Shown one piece after another: positions 51,077 through 60,012 of a DNA stretch of 64,000 nucleotides. The stretch comes from Pseudonocardia sp. EC080619-01 (lineage in GTDB: Bacteria; Actinomycetota; Actinomycetes; Mycobacteriales; Pseudonocardiaceae), in NCBI RefSeq assembly GCF_001420995.1, contig NZ_CP012184.1, positions 4,882,501 through 4,946,500 of the forward strand. Direction: 5' to 3'. The translations under genes and the position numbers were made by a program. The stretch's first letter is position 1. The number at the start of each line of letters is the position of its first letter. The notes below the pieces were generated by a model that was not told the DNA's origin, made no database searches, and worked only from the letters and a program-made list of their open reading frames with translations.

Positions 51077-51727
51077 ATGGACGGGCGTGACACGACGATG
51101 CCGGAGCGGCTGGCACTGGTGCTGCTGGCGCCGGGCACGGGCCGGTTCGTCGTCGACCACCAGCGGACCGAGCGCGCGCTCGCCGGTGCGGTGCTGCTCG
51201 ATCTCGCCGCGCGGGGACGGCTGGAGACCGACGGCTACCGGAACCCGCGGGTCCGGCTGGTCGACGGGCCGGGAGCGGACGTGGTGGCCGAGCGGGCCAC
51301 GCGGTTGCCCGCCGGCTGGTTCCGGGCGCGTCGCGGCGTGACCCGGCTGGTCCCCGGGCTGCGGACGGCGGTGCTGGACGCGCTCGTCCGGGGCGGGCAC
51401 GTCGACCGGGAGCCCGGCGGGTTCCTGCGGTTCGCGCGCTGGTGGCCGGACCCGGCACTGCGCGAGACGCTCCTGGCGGGGGTGGCCGCGGCGCTGCGCG
51501 ACGGCGTCGCGGTCGATCCGCGGGTCGCCGGGCTGGTCTCGCTGCTGCACGCGACGCGGGCCGAGCACCGGGTGCTCGACGGGCGCCGCCGCGAGCTGCG
51601 CGACCGCGCCCGGGTCGTCGCCGACGGCGACTGGGCCGGCCCGGCGGTCGCCGCGGCGGTCCGGGAGGTGCAGGCCGCGGCCGCTGCGGCGGCCGCCGTC
51701 ACCGCGACCGCGGCGAGCGGCTCGTGA
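51077..51727 (+). CDS. GOLPH3/VPS74 (GPP34) family protein
   Basis: A 216-residue protein. 'MPERLALVLLAPGTGRFVVD' (about residues 8-27), 'ERALAGAVLLDLAARGRLET' (about 32-51) and 'VAGLVSLLHATRAEHRVLDG' (about 151-170) match the GPP34 pattern, an all-helical fold that in eukaryotes binds phosphatidylinositol 4-phosphate. Actinomycete homologues are numerous and of unknown role. The C-terminus is a low-complexity Ala-rich helix ('VQAAAAAAAAVTATAASG'). No operon partner; a terminator follows at 51834-51864. Confidence 0.88.
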   Translation: MDGRDTTMPERLALVLLAPGTGRFVVDHQRTERALAGAVLLDLAARGRLETDGYRNPRVRLVDGPGADVVAERATRLPAGWFRARRGVTRLVPGLRTAVLDALVRGGHVDREPGGFLRFARWWPDPALRETLLAGVAAALRDGVAVDPRVAGLVSLLHATRAEHRVLDGRRRELRDRARVVADGDWAGPAVAAAVREVQAAAAAAAAVTATAASGS

Positions 51728-51833
51728 CCGCGCGGCAGGGCCACCGGTGGGGGGACGGCGTGGGTCCGTGGGGGATGCCCACGCCCGGGGCGGGAACGGG
51801 GAGATCCTGACCGCTCCCATCGGCCCGGCGGGT

Positions 51834-51864
51834 GGGCACGGCGTCCACGAGGGACGCCGTGCCC
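51834..51864. terminator. Hairpin terminator upstream of the two-component genes
   Basis: GGGCACGGCGTCC (51834-51846) pairs perfectly with GGACGCCGTGCCC (51852-51864) around a five-base loop, 106 bp after the GPP34 stop. Confidence 0.65.
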
Positions 51865-51920
51865 GCCCGATCCGGGGGAATCGTCCTGGACTCCCGGCCC
51901 CCGCCGCCTATGGTCGACGC

Positions 51921-53048
51921 GTGATCCGCCCCGCCGTGATGTCCGCGATCCTGATGGTCGCGGTCGCGGCGGCCGGGCTGACGACCGGCGGGGCCCTCCG
52001 GGTGGACGGTGCCGGCCGGATCGCGCTGATGGTGCTCGGTCTCGCCGCGATCGCGTGCATGCCGCTGCGCTACCGGTACCCGTGGGTCTTCGCGCTCGGC
52101 TCGCTCGTGGTCGGCAACATCGCCCCGCTCGCGACCTACCTGCCGCTGGTCGGGGTGTTCGTCATCGCGACCCGCCGCCGCACCAGCGAGACCGTCCTGG
52201 TGCTCCTGCTGTCGGTCGTCGCGGCGACGATCAACATCTACCACGGCATCCCCGACCTGCAGACGATGCTGGTCCTGCTCGGCGGGGCCATGGGTTTCCT
52301 GGCGACGTCGGCCGTCGCCGGGCTGCTCACCGGGATCCGGCGGGCGATGGTGGACGACCTGCGGGACCGGCTCGCCCGCGCCGAGATCGACCGGGCCGTG
52401 CGCGACGAGCAGGCCCGGACCGCCGAGCGCCGCCGGATCGCCGGCGAGATGCACGACCGGCTCGGGCACCGGCTGTCCCTGCTGTCGGTGCACGCCGGGG
52501 CGCTGGCGCTGCGCGACGACCTCTCCGCCGAGACCGTCCGCGAGAGCGCGCAGGTGCTGCGGGACACCACGCACCGGGCGATGGAGGACCTCCGGACGAT
52601 CGTCCAGGTGCTGCACGAGCCGGTGGACCCGGAACGCCCGGACGACACCGAGGACCTCGCCGCCGTCGAACACCTGGTGGGCGAGGCGCGCGCAGCCGGG
52701 GCGGACGTCTCGCTGCGGTCGACCGCGCTGCTCATGATGTCGCCGCCGGGGCGCCCGCTCGCCGGCGTCGCGTACCGGGTGGTGCGGGAGGGCCTGACGA
52801 ACGCGGCCCGGCACGCGCCGGGCGCTGCGGTCGAGGTCGTCCTCACCGGGCGGCCGGGGCGGGACCTCACCGTCACCGTCACCTCGGGGTGCACCGGGGA
52901 CCGGCCCGCCCCGGAGGGTGCCGGCACCGGCCTGGTCGGTCTGCGCGAGCGCGTGGAGACGCTGACCGGCGGGACCCTCGCCCACGGCCCGCTGCCGGAC
53001 GGCTACCGGTTGCGCGCCACGCTGCCCTGGACGAAGGAGATCGCGTGA
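51921..53048 (+). CDS. Two-component sensor histidine kinase (HisKA_3 type)
   Basis: A 375-residue kinase. From the GTG at 51921 about five hydrophobic helices span residues 1-135; 'RTAERRRIAGEMHDRLGHRL' (about 162-181) is the HisKA_3 dimerisation helix with the phospho-accepting His. 'YRVVREGLTNAARHAPGAAV' near residue 283 is the N box and 'GTGLVGLRERVETLTGG' near 335 the G box of the ATPase domain. It phosphorylates the response regulator encoded next; the regulator's GTG start overlaps this gene's TGA (GTGA). The signal is unknown. This is a typical NarL/LiaS-type actinomycete system. Confidence 0.93.
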   Translation: MIRPAVMSAILMVAVAAAGLTTGGALRVDGAGRIALMVLGLAAIACMPLRYRYPWVFALGSLVVGNIAPLATYLPLVGVFVIATRRRTSETVLVLLLSVVAATINIYHGIPDLQTMLVLLGGAMGFLATSAVAGLLTGIRRAMVDDLRDRLARAEIDRAVRDEQARTAERRRIAGEMHDRLGHRLSLLSVHAGALALRDDLSAETVRESAQVLRDTTHRAMEDLRTIVQVLHEPVDPERPDDTEDLAAVEHLVGEARAAGADVSLRSTALLMMSPPGRPLAGVAYRVVREGLTNAARHAPGAAVEVVLTGRPGRDLTVTVTSGCTGDRPAPEGAGTGLVGLRERVETLTGGTLAHGPLPDGYRLRATLPWTKEIA

Positions 53049-53737
53049 CCGACATCGAGATCCGGGTGCTGCTGGTCGACGACGACCCGCTCGTCCGGGC
53101 CGGGCTCAAGGTGATGCTCGACGGGCACACCATCGCCGCCGCCGGGGAGGTCCCGGAGCGGCGGATCCGGATCGTCGGCGACGCGGGGGACGGCGACGAG
53201 GTCCCGGACGCGGTCCGTGCCGGCCGCCCGCACGTCGTCCTGATGGACCTGCGGATGCGGCGGGTGAACGGGGTGAGCGCCACCCAGCTGCTGACCGCCG
53301 AACCCGACCCGCCGACCGTCGTCGTGCTGACGACCTTCGACGCCGACGAGCACGTCGTGCGCGCGCTGCGTGCGGGCGCGAGCGGGTTCCTGCTCAAGGA
53401 CGCCGACCCGGAGCAGATCGTCGAGGCCGTCCGGGCCGCCGCCGACGGCGACGCGGTGCTGTCCCCGGCGATCACCCGGCGGCTCATCGGGATCGTCGCG
53501 GGCGGCGCAGGCCCGGTCGACCGCCGCCGCGGCGCCCGCACCCGGCTGGACCGGCTCGCCGAGCGGGAGCGCGACGTCGCCGAGGCCGTGGCCCGCGGCG
53601 GCTCCAACGCCGACATCGCCGAGGAGCTCCACATGTCGGTGGCGACGGTGAAGTCGTACGTGTCGAAGCTGCTGCGCGAGCTCGGCCTGGACAACCGGGT
53701 GCAGATCGCGCTGCTGGTCCGCGACGCCACCGATTAG
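53045..53737 (+). CDS. LuxR/NarL family response regulator
   Basis: A 230-residue regulator. 'IRVLLVDDDPLVRAGLKVML' starts the receiver, with the phospho-accepting Asp in 'VVLMDLRMRRVNGVSATQLL' (near residue 68) and Lys in 'SGFLLKDADPEQI' (near 118). The C-terminal LuxR helix-turn-helix reads 'LAERERDVAEAVARGGSNAD' then 'IAEELHMSVATVKSYVSKLL'. Between beta-1/alpha-1 and beta-2 there are about 12 more residues than usual ('HTIAAAGEVPERR'). It acts with the overlapping upstream kinase gene; target genes are not evident. It is coupled to the kinase by a four-base overlap. Confidence 0.93.
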   Translation: MTDIEIRVLLVDDDPLVRAGLKVMLDGHTIAAAGEVPERRIRIVGDAGDGDEVPDAVRAGRPHVVLMDLRMRRVNGVSATQLLTAEPDPPTVVVLTTFDADEHVVRALRAGASGFLLKDADPEQIVEAVRAAADGDAVLSPAITRRLIGIVAGGAGPVDRRRGARTRLDRLAERERDVAEAVARGGSNADIAEELHMSVATVKSYVSKLLRELGLDNRVQIALLVRDATD

Positions 53738-53765
53738 TTCCCGGCGGCCCCCCGGTCGGACCGGC

Positions 53766-54383
53766 ATGAAGCTCACAGCGACGATGTTCGTGTCGGTCGA
53801 CGGCGTCTACCAGGGGCCCGGCGCCCCTGAGGAGGACCGCTCCGGCGGGTTCGGCCGCGGCGGCTGGGTCGTCCCGCACTTCGACGAGCCGACCGGCCTG
53901 TTCATGGACGAGGTGTTCCGCCGCGCGGACGCGTTCCTCGTCGGGCGGCACACCTACGAGATCTTCGCCGCGTCCTGGGGTGCGATGGCCGACCCCGGCG
54001 ACGACGTCGTCGCGGTCGGGTTCGCCACCCTGCCCAAGTACGTCGCGTCGACCACGCTCACCGATCCGGGGTGGGCGGGGACGACCGTGCTGTCGGGCGA
54101 CGTCGTCGCGGCCGTCCGCGGGCTGAAGGAGAAGCCGGGCCGGGAGCTGCAGGTGCACGGCAGCGGCGAGCTCGTCCGGTGGCTGCTGGCGAACGACCTG
54201 CTCGACGAGCTGAACCTGCTCGTCTTCCCGGTGGTCGTCGGCGCCGGGCGGCGGCTGTTCCCGGAGACCGGACCCGACACCGCGCTGGAGCTCACCGGGT
54301 CGCGGACCACACCCACCGGCGTCTCGATCGCGACCTACCGGGTCGCCGGGCGGCCGGAGTACGGCGTGATCGAGGTCGAGTGA
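53766..54383 (+). CDS. Dihydrofolate reductase family (RibD C-terminal-like) protein
   Basis: A 205-residue protein starting MKLTATMFVSVDGVYQGPGA. 'EVFRRADAFLVGRHTYEIFA' (about residues 45-64), 'VHGSGELVRWLLANDLLDEL' (about 132-151) and 'NLLVFPVVVGAGRRLFPETG' (about 152-171) are standard for the RibD_C/dihydrofolate-reductase-like family widespread in actinomycetes. It should bind NADPH and reduce a pterin-like or other substrate, but it is not the housekeeping FolA. It follows the response regulator by 28 bp and could be in the same transcript. Confidence 0.92.
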   Translation: MKLTATMFVSVDGVYQGPGAPEEDRSGGFGRGGWVVPHFDEPTGLFMDEVFRRADAFLVGRHTYEIFAASWGAMADPGDDVVAVGFATLPKYVASTTLTDPGWAGTTVLSGDVVAAVRGLKEKPGRELQVHGSGELVRWLLANDLLDELNLLVFPVVVGAGRRLFPETGPDTALELTGSRTTPTGVSIATYRVAGRPEYGVIEVE

Positions 54384-54499
54384 GGGGTCAGCCGGTCGGG
54401 GACCGCGACGCCCGGCTCGGAGGCCGAGCTCGTCGGGCGCCACGGCGGCTACCGGGGTGTGCAAGCAGTGCGCCCGAGGGCGGCCGCCCGACCTGCTGC

Positions 54500-55249
54500 T
54501 CAGCGGGGCCAGGAGTGCGGACGGCAGCCGTCCAGGCCGAGCGTCTGCTGCTGCATCACCGGGGCCGGCTCCCCGGGGCCGGGGCAGGTCACGTGGTGGT
54601 GGCCGAGCCAGTGCCCGACCTCGTGGTTGACCAGGTACTGCCGGTAGGCGGTGAGGTCGCGGGCGTACTCCGGGGTGCCGGTGACCCAGCGCTCCAGGTT
54701 CACGACGACGCGGTCGCCGTTGCGGCAGGACAGCCTGCCGACGGTGTCGAGCGGCAGGCAGAGCCGGTCGGCGAGAGCCGGGGTGGCCAGCACGATCCGC
54801 AGCGGGGCCGCGCCGTCGGTGCGGGCGAACCCGACGGATCCGTCGCCGCCCCAGGACCGGCGGTCGTTCAGCACGCCGGTGACGAACGCGGCGAACGCCG
54901 CACCGTCGACGTCCACACCGCGCTCGATCTCGATCCGCACCGGCACCGTGCGGGCGCGGCCGGACGGCCCCGCCGCCGTACCGGGGACGACGTCGGTCGC
55001 ACCGGATGCGGAGGCCGGGACGGTCCGCCCACGCACCCCGGCCCTCCGGTCGGCCTCCACCGTCGCGGACCCGGCCCGGGGGCCCGGCGCCGTGGTCGGC
55101 GGGGCGGGAGGGGCCGCGGACGCCTCCCCGGCGGGCGGGCCGCCCGCCGGTGCCGGGCCGGTGGCCGGTGCCGGCGGCGCACCGCAGGCGGCCAGCACGA
55201 GGACCGCGAGCACGGCGACCACGGGGCCTGCCGGTAAGGAGTGCGGCAC
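54500..55249 (-). CDS. DUF3152 lipoprotein with metzincin-like HExxHxxGxxH site
   Basis: A 249-residue secreted protein. 'VVAVLAVLVLAACGAPP' gives a lipobox (LAAC), so it should be lipid-anchored outside the cell. A Pro/Ala/Gly-rich linker runs to about residue 90. The C-terminal DUF3152 domain follows: 'FVTGVLNDRRSWGGDGSVGF', 'LCLPLDTVGRLSCRNGDRVV', 'LTAYRQYLVNHEVGHWLGHH' and 'PAPVMQQQTLGLDGCRPHSW'. HEVGHWLGHHH matches the HExxHxxGxxH zinc site of metzincin proteases and 'PVMQQQT' could be the Met-turn, so an extracellular metalloprotease role is plausible. The GTG at 55249 is the start. Confidence 0.9.
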   Translation of the reverse strand: MPHSLPAGPVVAVLAVLVLAACGAPPAPATGPAPAGGPPAGEASAAPPAPPTTAPGPRAGSATVEADRRAGVRGRTVPASASGATDVVPGTAAGPSGRARTVPVRIEIERGVDVDGAAFAAFVTGVLNDRRSWGGDGSVGFARTDGAAPLRIVLATPALADRLCLPLDTVGRLSCRNGDRVVVNLERWVTGTPEYARDLTAYRQYLVNHEVGHWLGHHHVTCPGPGEPAPVMQQQTLGLDGCRPHSWPR

Positions 55250-55374
55250 AGGCGACAGCCTGGCAGAAACAGGCCCACGGGAACGACCCGTGGCCGGAGG
55301 GGCGTCCGGTCCGACCAGCGACGCCGTCGTCCGGGAGGGGTGATCATGGGGCGTCCGGACTAGTCTCGCCCGAT

Positions 55375-56469
55375 GTGACGACGGCGACCGGGCACACGAC
55401 CGAGACCGCGACGGCGATGGCCGAGGCCGCCGCGGCGTGGCTGGACACCCTCGACGGCGAGCACCGCGCGACCGGGACCGGCCACGGCCCCGGCACGGGC
55501 GACGACGACGCCGAGCGCCGCCGCTGGTTCTACACCCCGACCGACCACGGCGGCCTGACCCTGCACGAGCAGTCCCCGGTCCAGCAGCAGCGCGCGATGC
55601 GGCTCGTCGCGTCCGGCCTGTCCGAGGCCGGGTTCGCGACCGTCGCCGCGGTCATGGGCCTGGAGAACGTGCTCGACCGGGCGCAGGGCTGGCCGGCGCG
55701 CCCGTACCGCGAGCGCTTCCGCGACCCGGGGCTCTACCACCTGCGGGTCTTCGGCGACCCGGCGGGCGGGACGTGGGGCTGGCGGTTCGGCGGGCACCAC
55801 GTGTCGCTGAACAACCTCGTCGTCGACGGCCGGGTGGCCGCGACGACGCCGTGCTTCCTCGGCGCGAACCCGGCCACCACACCGCTGCTCGGCGGGGGCG
55901 TGCACCGCCCGCTCGGACCGACCGAGGACCTGGCGCGCGACATCGTGCGCGGGCTCCCGCCCGAGTTGCTCGACGCCGCGGTGCTCGCCGAGGCGGCACC
56001 GCCCGACCTGGTCACCGCGAACCGGGCGACGGCCGCGCCGGGGGACCGGCCGCTGCCGGGCACGGCGATCCGCCGGGAGTCCCCGCCCGGGCCCGCCGAT
56101 CCGGTCGCCGGCACCGAGGAGGTCGCGCTCGGCGCGACCCCGCGCGGGGTCCCGGCGAGCGCGCTGGACGACCGCGGCCGTGACCTGCTGCGACGGCTGC
56201 TCTCGGCCTACCTCGACCGGGCACCGGCCGGGACCAGCCCGGTGCAGCGCTACGACGACGACGCGGCACTCGACGAGGTGCACCTGGCCTGGGCCGGCTC
56301 GACCGACCCCGGCGAGCCGCACTACTACCGGCTGCAGGGACCGCGGCTGCTGCTGGAGTGGGACAACACGCAGGACGGCGCCGACCACGCCCACTCGGTG
56401 TGGCGGGACCCCGAGTCCGACCTGGGGCTCGACGTCCTCGGCGAGCACCTGGCGTTCGCCCACCGCTGA
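55375..56469 (+). CDS. DUF3500 domain-containing protein (paralogue 1)
   Basis: A 364-residue protein. 'TATAMAEAAAAWLDTLDGEH' starts the DUF3500 domain; 'RRRWFYTPTDHGGLTLHEQS' (about residues 45-64), 'WRFGGHHVSLNNLVVDGR' (about 138-155), 'TPCFLGANPATT' and the end 'HAHSVWRDPESDLGLDVLGE' are its conserved blocks, rich in His and aromatic residues. Function of DUF3500 is unknown; the conserved HH and H/W clusters suggest a metal or cofactor site. A TAGTCT (55361-55366) eight bases before the GTG suggests a leaderless message. A second copy lies at 58852-60003 with the same promoter spacing. Confidence 0.9.
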   Translation: MTTATGHTTETATAMAEAAAAWLDTLDGEHRATGTGHGPGTGDDDAERRRWFYTPTDHGGLTLHEQSPVQQQRAMRLVASGLSEAGFATVAAVMGLENVLDRAQGWPARPYRERFRDPGLYHLRVFGDPAGGTWGWRFGGHHVSLNNLVVDGRVAATTPCFLGANPATTPLLGGGVHRPLGPTEDLARDIVRGLPPELLDAAVLAEAAPPDLVTANRATAAPGDRPLPGTAIRRESPPGPADPVAGTEEVALGATPRGVPASALDDRGRDLLRRLLSAYLDRAPAGTSPVQRYDDDAALDEVHLAWAGSTDPGEPHYYRLQGPRLLLEWDNTQDGADHAHSVWRDPESDLGLDVLGEHLAFAHR

Positions 56470-56536
56470 CCCCGCTCACCCGGCCGGTGACGGCATTCAC
56501 CTGTGCCGCACCGGGTGCGCCGGGGAGGATCGGGGC

Positions 56537-58441
56537 GTGACCATCGCTCCGCCGCCCGGGTTCGCTGCGCACGCCAACGTCTCCGCTGAGGCCTACGCCG
56601 AGGCCGAGGCCGACCCCGAGGCGTTCTGGGCCGCGCAGGCCCGGCGCCTCGAGTGGGACCGCGCACCCGAGCAGGGGTACGACGGCAGCCGGTGGCCCGA
56701 GGTCACCTGGTTCGCCGACGGCACCCTGAACGTCGCCCGCAACTGCGTCGACCGGCACGTCGAGGCCGGGAACGGTGCCACCGTCGCGCTGCACTGGGAG
56801 GGCGAGCCGGGGGACCGGCGCACCGTCACCTACGCCGACCTGCAGCGTGAGGTGTCCCGCTGCGCGCACGCGCTCACCGAGCTCGGCGTGGGGCGCGGCG
56901 ACGTCGTCGTCGTGTACCTGCCGGTGCTCGTCGAGACGGTCGTCGTGATGCTCGCCTGCGCCCGGATCGGTGCGGTCCACTCGCTGGTCTTCGGCGGGTT
57001 CTCCGCCGCCGCGCTCCGGTTCCGGCTCACCGACGGCGCCGCGAAGCTGCTGGTCACCACGGACGGGCAGTACCGGCGGGGGAAGGCGGTACCGGTCAAG
57101 GCGAACGCCGACGAGGCCGCGGACGGGGTCACGTCGCTGGAGCACGTCCTCGTCGTCCGCCGGACCGGGTCGGACGTCGGCTGGACCGAGGGCCGCGACA
57201 TCTGGTGGCACGACGTCGTCGACCGCCAGCCGGAGTCGCACGCGGCCGAGGCGTTCGGCGCGGAGAGCCCGCTGATGCTCGTCTACACCTCGGGGACCAC
57301 CGGGAAGCCCAAGGGACTGCTGCACACCATGGGCGGCTACCTCACCCAGACGTCGTGGACGTCGTGGGCGTGCTTCGACCACAAGCCCGACGACGTGTAC
57401 TGGTGCACCGCGGACCTGGCCTGGGTCACCGCCCACACCTACGAGGTCTACGGCCCCCTCTCCAACGGCGTGACCCAGGTGATCTACGAGGGCACCCCGG
57501 ACACCCCGGAGCCGGGCCGGCACTTCGAGATCATCGAGCGGTACGGCGTCACCGTCTACTACACCGCGCCGACCCTGGTGCGGACGTACATGAAGTGGGG
57601 CGAGGAGGTCCCGGCGCGGCACGACCTGTCGTCGCTGCGGCTGCTCGGCAGCGTCGGCGAGGCGATCAACCCGGAGGCCTGGCGCTGGTTCCACCGGGTC
57701 GTCGGTGGCGGCCGCTGCCCGATCGTCGACACCTGGTGGCAGTCCGAGACCGGCGCCGCGATCTGCGCGCCGCTGCCCGGCGTGACCCCGCTGAAGCCCG
57801 GCTCCGCGACACACCCGCTGCCCGGGCTGTCGGTGCGGGTCGTCGACCAGCGGGGACGGACCTGCGACGCCGGCGAGGGCGGGCTGCTGGTGATCGACCG
57901 GCCGTGGCCGTCGATGGCGCGCACGGTGTGGGGCGACCCGGAGCGGTTCCGCTCGTCGTACTTCGCGGACTTCGCCGAGCAGGGCTGGTACAAGGCCGGT
58001 GACGGTGCCGTGGTCGACGACGAGGGCTACGTGACCCTGCAGGGCCGGATCGACGACGTCATGAACGTCTCCGGGCACCGGCTCGGCTCGATCGAGCTGG
58101 AGTCGGCGCTGGTGTCGCACCCGCGGGTGGCGGAGGCCGGCGTCGTCGGCGCGCCGGACCCGACGACCGGGCAGGCCGTCGTCGCGTTCGTGACGGTGAC
58201 CGACGGGCCGTCCGACGGGCTCGCCGACGAGCTGCGCGCGCACGTGGCCGCCGAGCTGGGGCCGGTCGCCCGGCCACGGGAGGTCGTGCTGGTCGGCGAG
58301 CTGCCGAAGACCCGCTCGGGGAAGATCATGCGCAGGCTGCTGCTGGACGTGACGGCCGGGAACGAGCCGGGGGACACGACGTCCCTGGTGGACCCGGCCG
58401 CCTTCGCGGAGCTGGCGGCCGGGTACCGGGTCAGGAGCTGA
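56537..58441 (+). CDS. acs: Acetyl-CoA synthetase-like AMP-forming ligase
   Basis: A 634-residue acyl-CoA synthetase. 'PLMLVYTSGTTGKPKGLLHT' near residue 249 is the AMP-binding P-loop, 'DTWWQSETGAAICAPLPG' near 398 the Acs-specific Trp region, 'YKAGDGAVVDDEGYVTLQGR' near 484 the hinge, and 'KTRSGKIMRRLLLD' near 592 holds the conserved catalytic, acetylatable Lys. 'CTADLAWVTAHTYEVYGPLS' resembles the acetate-binding pocket of acetyl-CoA synthetases. It makes acetyl-CoA (possibly propionyl-CoA) from the acid, ATP and CoA. GAGGAT six bases before the GTG (56525-56530) suggests a leaderless transcript. It is flanked by two DUF3500 paralogues. Confidence 0.9.
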   Translation: MTIAPPPGFAAHANVSAEAYAEAEADPEAFWAAQARRLEWDRAPEQGYDGSRWPEVTWFADGTLNVARNCVDRHVEAGNGATVALHWEGEPGDRRTVTYADLQREVSRCAHALTELGVGRGDVVVVYLPVLVETVVVMLACARIGAVHSLVFGGFSAAALRFRLTDGAAKLLVTTDGQYRRGKAVPVKANADEAADGVTSLEHVLVVRRTGSDVGWTEGRDIWWHDVVDRQPESHAAEAFGAESPLMLVYTSGTTGKPKGLLHTMGGYLTQTSWTSWACFDHKPDDVYWCTADLAWVTAHTYEVYGPLSNGVTQVIYEGTPDTPEPGRHFEIIERYGVTVYYTAPTLVRTYMKWGEEVPARHDLSSLRLLGSVGEAINPEAWRWFHRVVGGGRCPIVDTWWQSETGAAICAPLPGVTPLKPGSATHPLPGLSVRVVDQRGRTCDAGEGGLLVIDRPWPSMARTVWGDPERFRSSYFADFAEQGWYKAGDGAVVDDEGYVTLQGRIDDVMNVSGHRLGSIELESALVSHPRVAEAGVVGAPDPTTGQAVVAFVTVTDGPSDGLADELRAHVAAELGPVARPREVVLVGELPKTRSGKIMRRLLLDVTAGNEPGDTTSLVDPAAFAELAAGYRVRS

Positions 58442-58444
58442 CGC

Positions 58445-58762
58445 TCAGGCGATCCGCTTCAGCTTCTGGATCACCAGCTCGCCGTCGAGCAGGTCGCCCA
58501 TGACGTTCTGGAAGTGCACGAGGTGCGGGGTCTGCAGGTGCGCCCCGAGCTTCTCCTCGGACTCCCAGTTCTCGTAGAAGAAGAACACCGCAGGGTCGTC
58601 CACGCCCTGGTGGAGGTCGTAGTTGACGTAGCCGTCCTCCTTCGTGGTCGGCTCGATCAGCTTCTCCAGCTCGGCGCGCAGGTCCGCCTCCCTGCCCGGC
58701 TTCGCCCGCATGCGGGCGATGACGGTGAGCAGGTCGCGGTCGTCGTCGGTGGGGGTGGGCAT
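58445..58762 (-). CDS. Antibiotic biosynthesis monooxygenase (ABM) family protein, putative quinol monooxygenase
   Basis: A 105-residue ferredoxin-like ABM protein from the ATG at 58762, with GGAGG six bases upstream. 'DLLTVIARMRAKPGREADLR' (about residues 9-28), 'EDGYVNYDLHQGVDDPAVFF' (about 43-62) and 'FYENWESEEKLGAHLQTPHL' (about 63-82) match the YgiN-like cofactor-free quinol monooxygenases. It may oxidise a quinol or simply bind small aromatic compounds. Convergent with acs, three bases apart; divergent from DUF3500 paralogue 2. Confidence 0.9.
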   Translation of the reverse strand: MPTPTDDDRDLLTVIARMRAKPGREADLRAELEKLIEPTTKEDGYVNYDLHQGVDDPAVFFFYENWESEEKLGAHLQTPHLVHFQNVMGDLLDGELVIQKLKRIA

Positions 58763-58851
58763 CGTCGCCTCCGTCTCGATCTCCTCGTGCACGACCACTA
58801 TGGCCGAACCCGACGGGTGGGGCCCGCCCGGAATGGCTACCGTCGGTGCGT

Positions 58852-60003
58852 ATGAGCGACGCGGCGAACACGCGGGAGACGGCCGGCGCCATGGCGGAGG
58901 CGGCCCGCGAGTGGCTGGACACCCTCGACCCCGGGCAGCGGGAGGCGGCCGTCGGGAACGCCCCGGCGGGCGACGGCGACATCGACGCCGAGCGGCGCCG
59001 CTGGTTCTACACCCCGACCGACCACGGGGGCCTGACCTTCCACGAGCAGCTGCCGCCGCAGCAGCGGGCGGCGATGAAGCTCGTCGGGACCGGGCTGTCG
59101 CGCGCCGCCTACGTCACCGTCGCGACCGTGATGGGGCTGGAGAACGTCCTCGACCACACCGAGGGCTTCGTGACCCTGTTCGACCGCACCCGGGGCCGGG
59201 ACCCGCAGATGTACTACCTGCGCGTCTTCGGCGAGCCCGGCGCGGAGGGGACCTGGGCCTGGCGGTTCGGCGGGCACCACGTCTCGGTCAACATGCTGGT
59301 GGTCGACGGCGAGGTCGTCGCCTCCACACCGTGCTTCCTCGGCGCCGACCCGGCGACCTCCGAGCTGCTGGGGGAGGCGACCCTGCGCCCGCTCGGCCGG
59401 GTCGAGGACCTGGCCCGCGACCTCGTCCGGTCGCTGCCCGGCGAGCTGCGTGACCGGGCGGTGCTGCTGGACAAGGCGCCGCCGGACCTGGTCGCGGCGA
59501 ACCGCACCGACCCGCAGGACGGCGACGACTGGATCCCGCTCGCCGGCATCTGGCGGGACCGGTTCGCGAACGACACCGAGCAGGGCAGGCTCGAGGCGAT
59601 GAGCGAGACCATCGAGGAGCGCGCGGCCTTCACCGGCGACGACGTCGCGGCCGTGCGGCTGGGGCGCGCCCCGAAGGGCGTCCCGGCGTCCGACCTGGAC
59701 GGCGGGCAGCGCGAGCAGCTGCGCGCCCTGCTCGCCACCTACCTGCGCCGGGTCCCCGACGCGCTCTCGCCGATCGCCCGCTACGACGACGACGCCGCCC
59801 TCGACCGCGTCCACGTCGCCTGGGCGGGGGCGCTGGCCGACGGCGCCCCGAACTACTACCGGCTGCAGGGTCCGCGGCTGCTGGTCGAGTGGGACAACAC
59901 CCAGCGCGACGCCAACCACGCCCACTCGGTGTGGCGGGACCCGTCGGCCGACTTCGGGCTCGACGTGCTCGGTGCCCACCGGGCGGCCCGCCACCTGTCC
60001 TGA
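58852..60003 (+). CDS. DUF3500 domain-containing protein (paralogue 2)
   Basis: A 383-residue protein homologous along its whole length to the product of 55375-56469: shared blocks include 'ERRRWFYTPTDHGGLT', 'WRFGGHHVSVNMLVVDG', 'TPCFLGADPAT', 'PIARYDDDAALDRVHVAW' and 'ANHAHSVWRDPSADFGLDVL'. It has about 20 extra residues in the middle ('AGIWRDRFANDTEQGRLEAM', about 225-244) that paralogue 1 lacks. Function unknown. TACCGT (58838-58843) eight bases before the ATG mirrors the TAGTCT spacing of paralogue 1. Met3 of the upstream GTG reading (58846) is taken as the start. Confidence 0.9.
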   Translation: MSDAANTRETAGAMAEAAREWLDTLDPGQREAAVGNAPAGDGDIDAERRRWFYTPTDHGGLTFHEQLPPQQRAAMKLVGTGLSRAAYVTVATVMGLENVLDHTEGFVTLFDRTRGRDPQMYYLRVFGEPGAEGTWAWRFGGHHVSVNMLVVDGEVVASTPCFLGADPATSELLGEATLRPLGRVEDLARDLVRSLPGELRDRAVLLDKAPPDLVAANRTDPQDGDDWIPLAGIWRDRFANDTEQGRLEAMSETIEERAAFTGDDVAAVRLGRAPKGVPASDLDGGQREQLRALLATYLRRVPDALSPIARYDDDAALDRVHVAWAGALADGAPNYYRLQGPRLLVEWDNTQRDANHAHSVWRDPSADFGLDVLGAHRAARHLS

Positions 60004-60012
60004 GCGCCGGGC

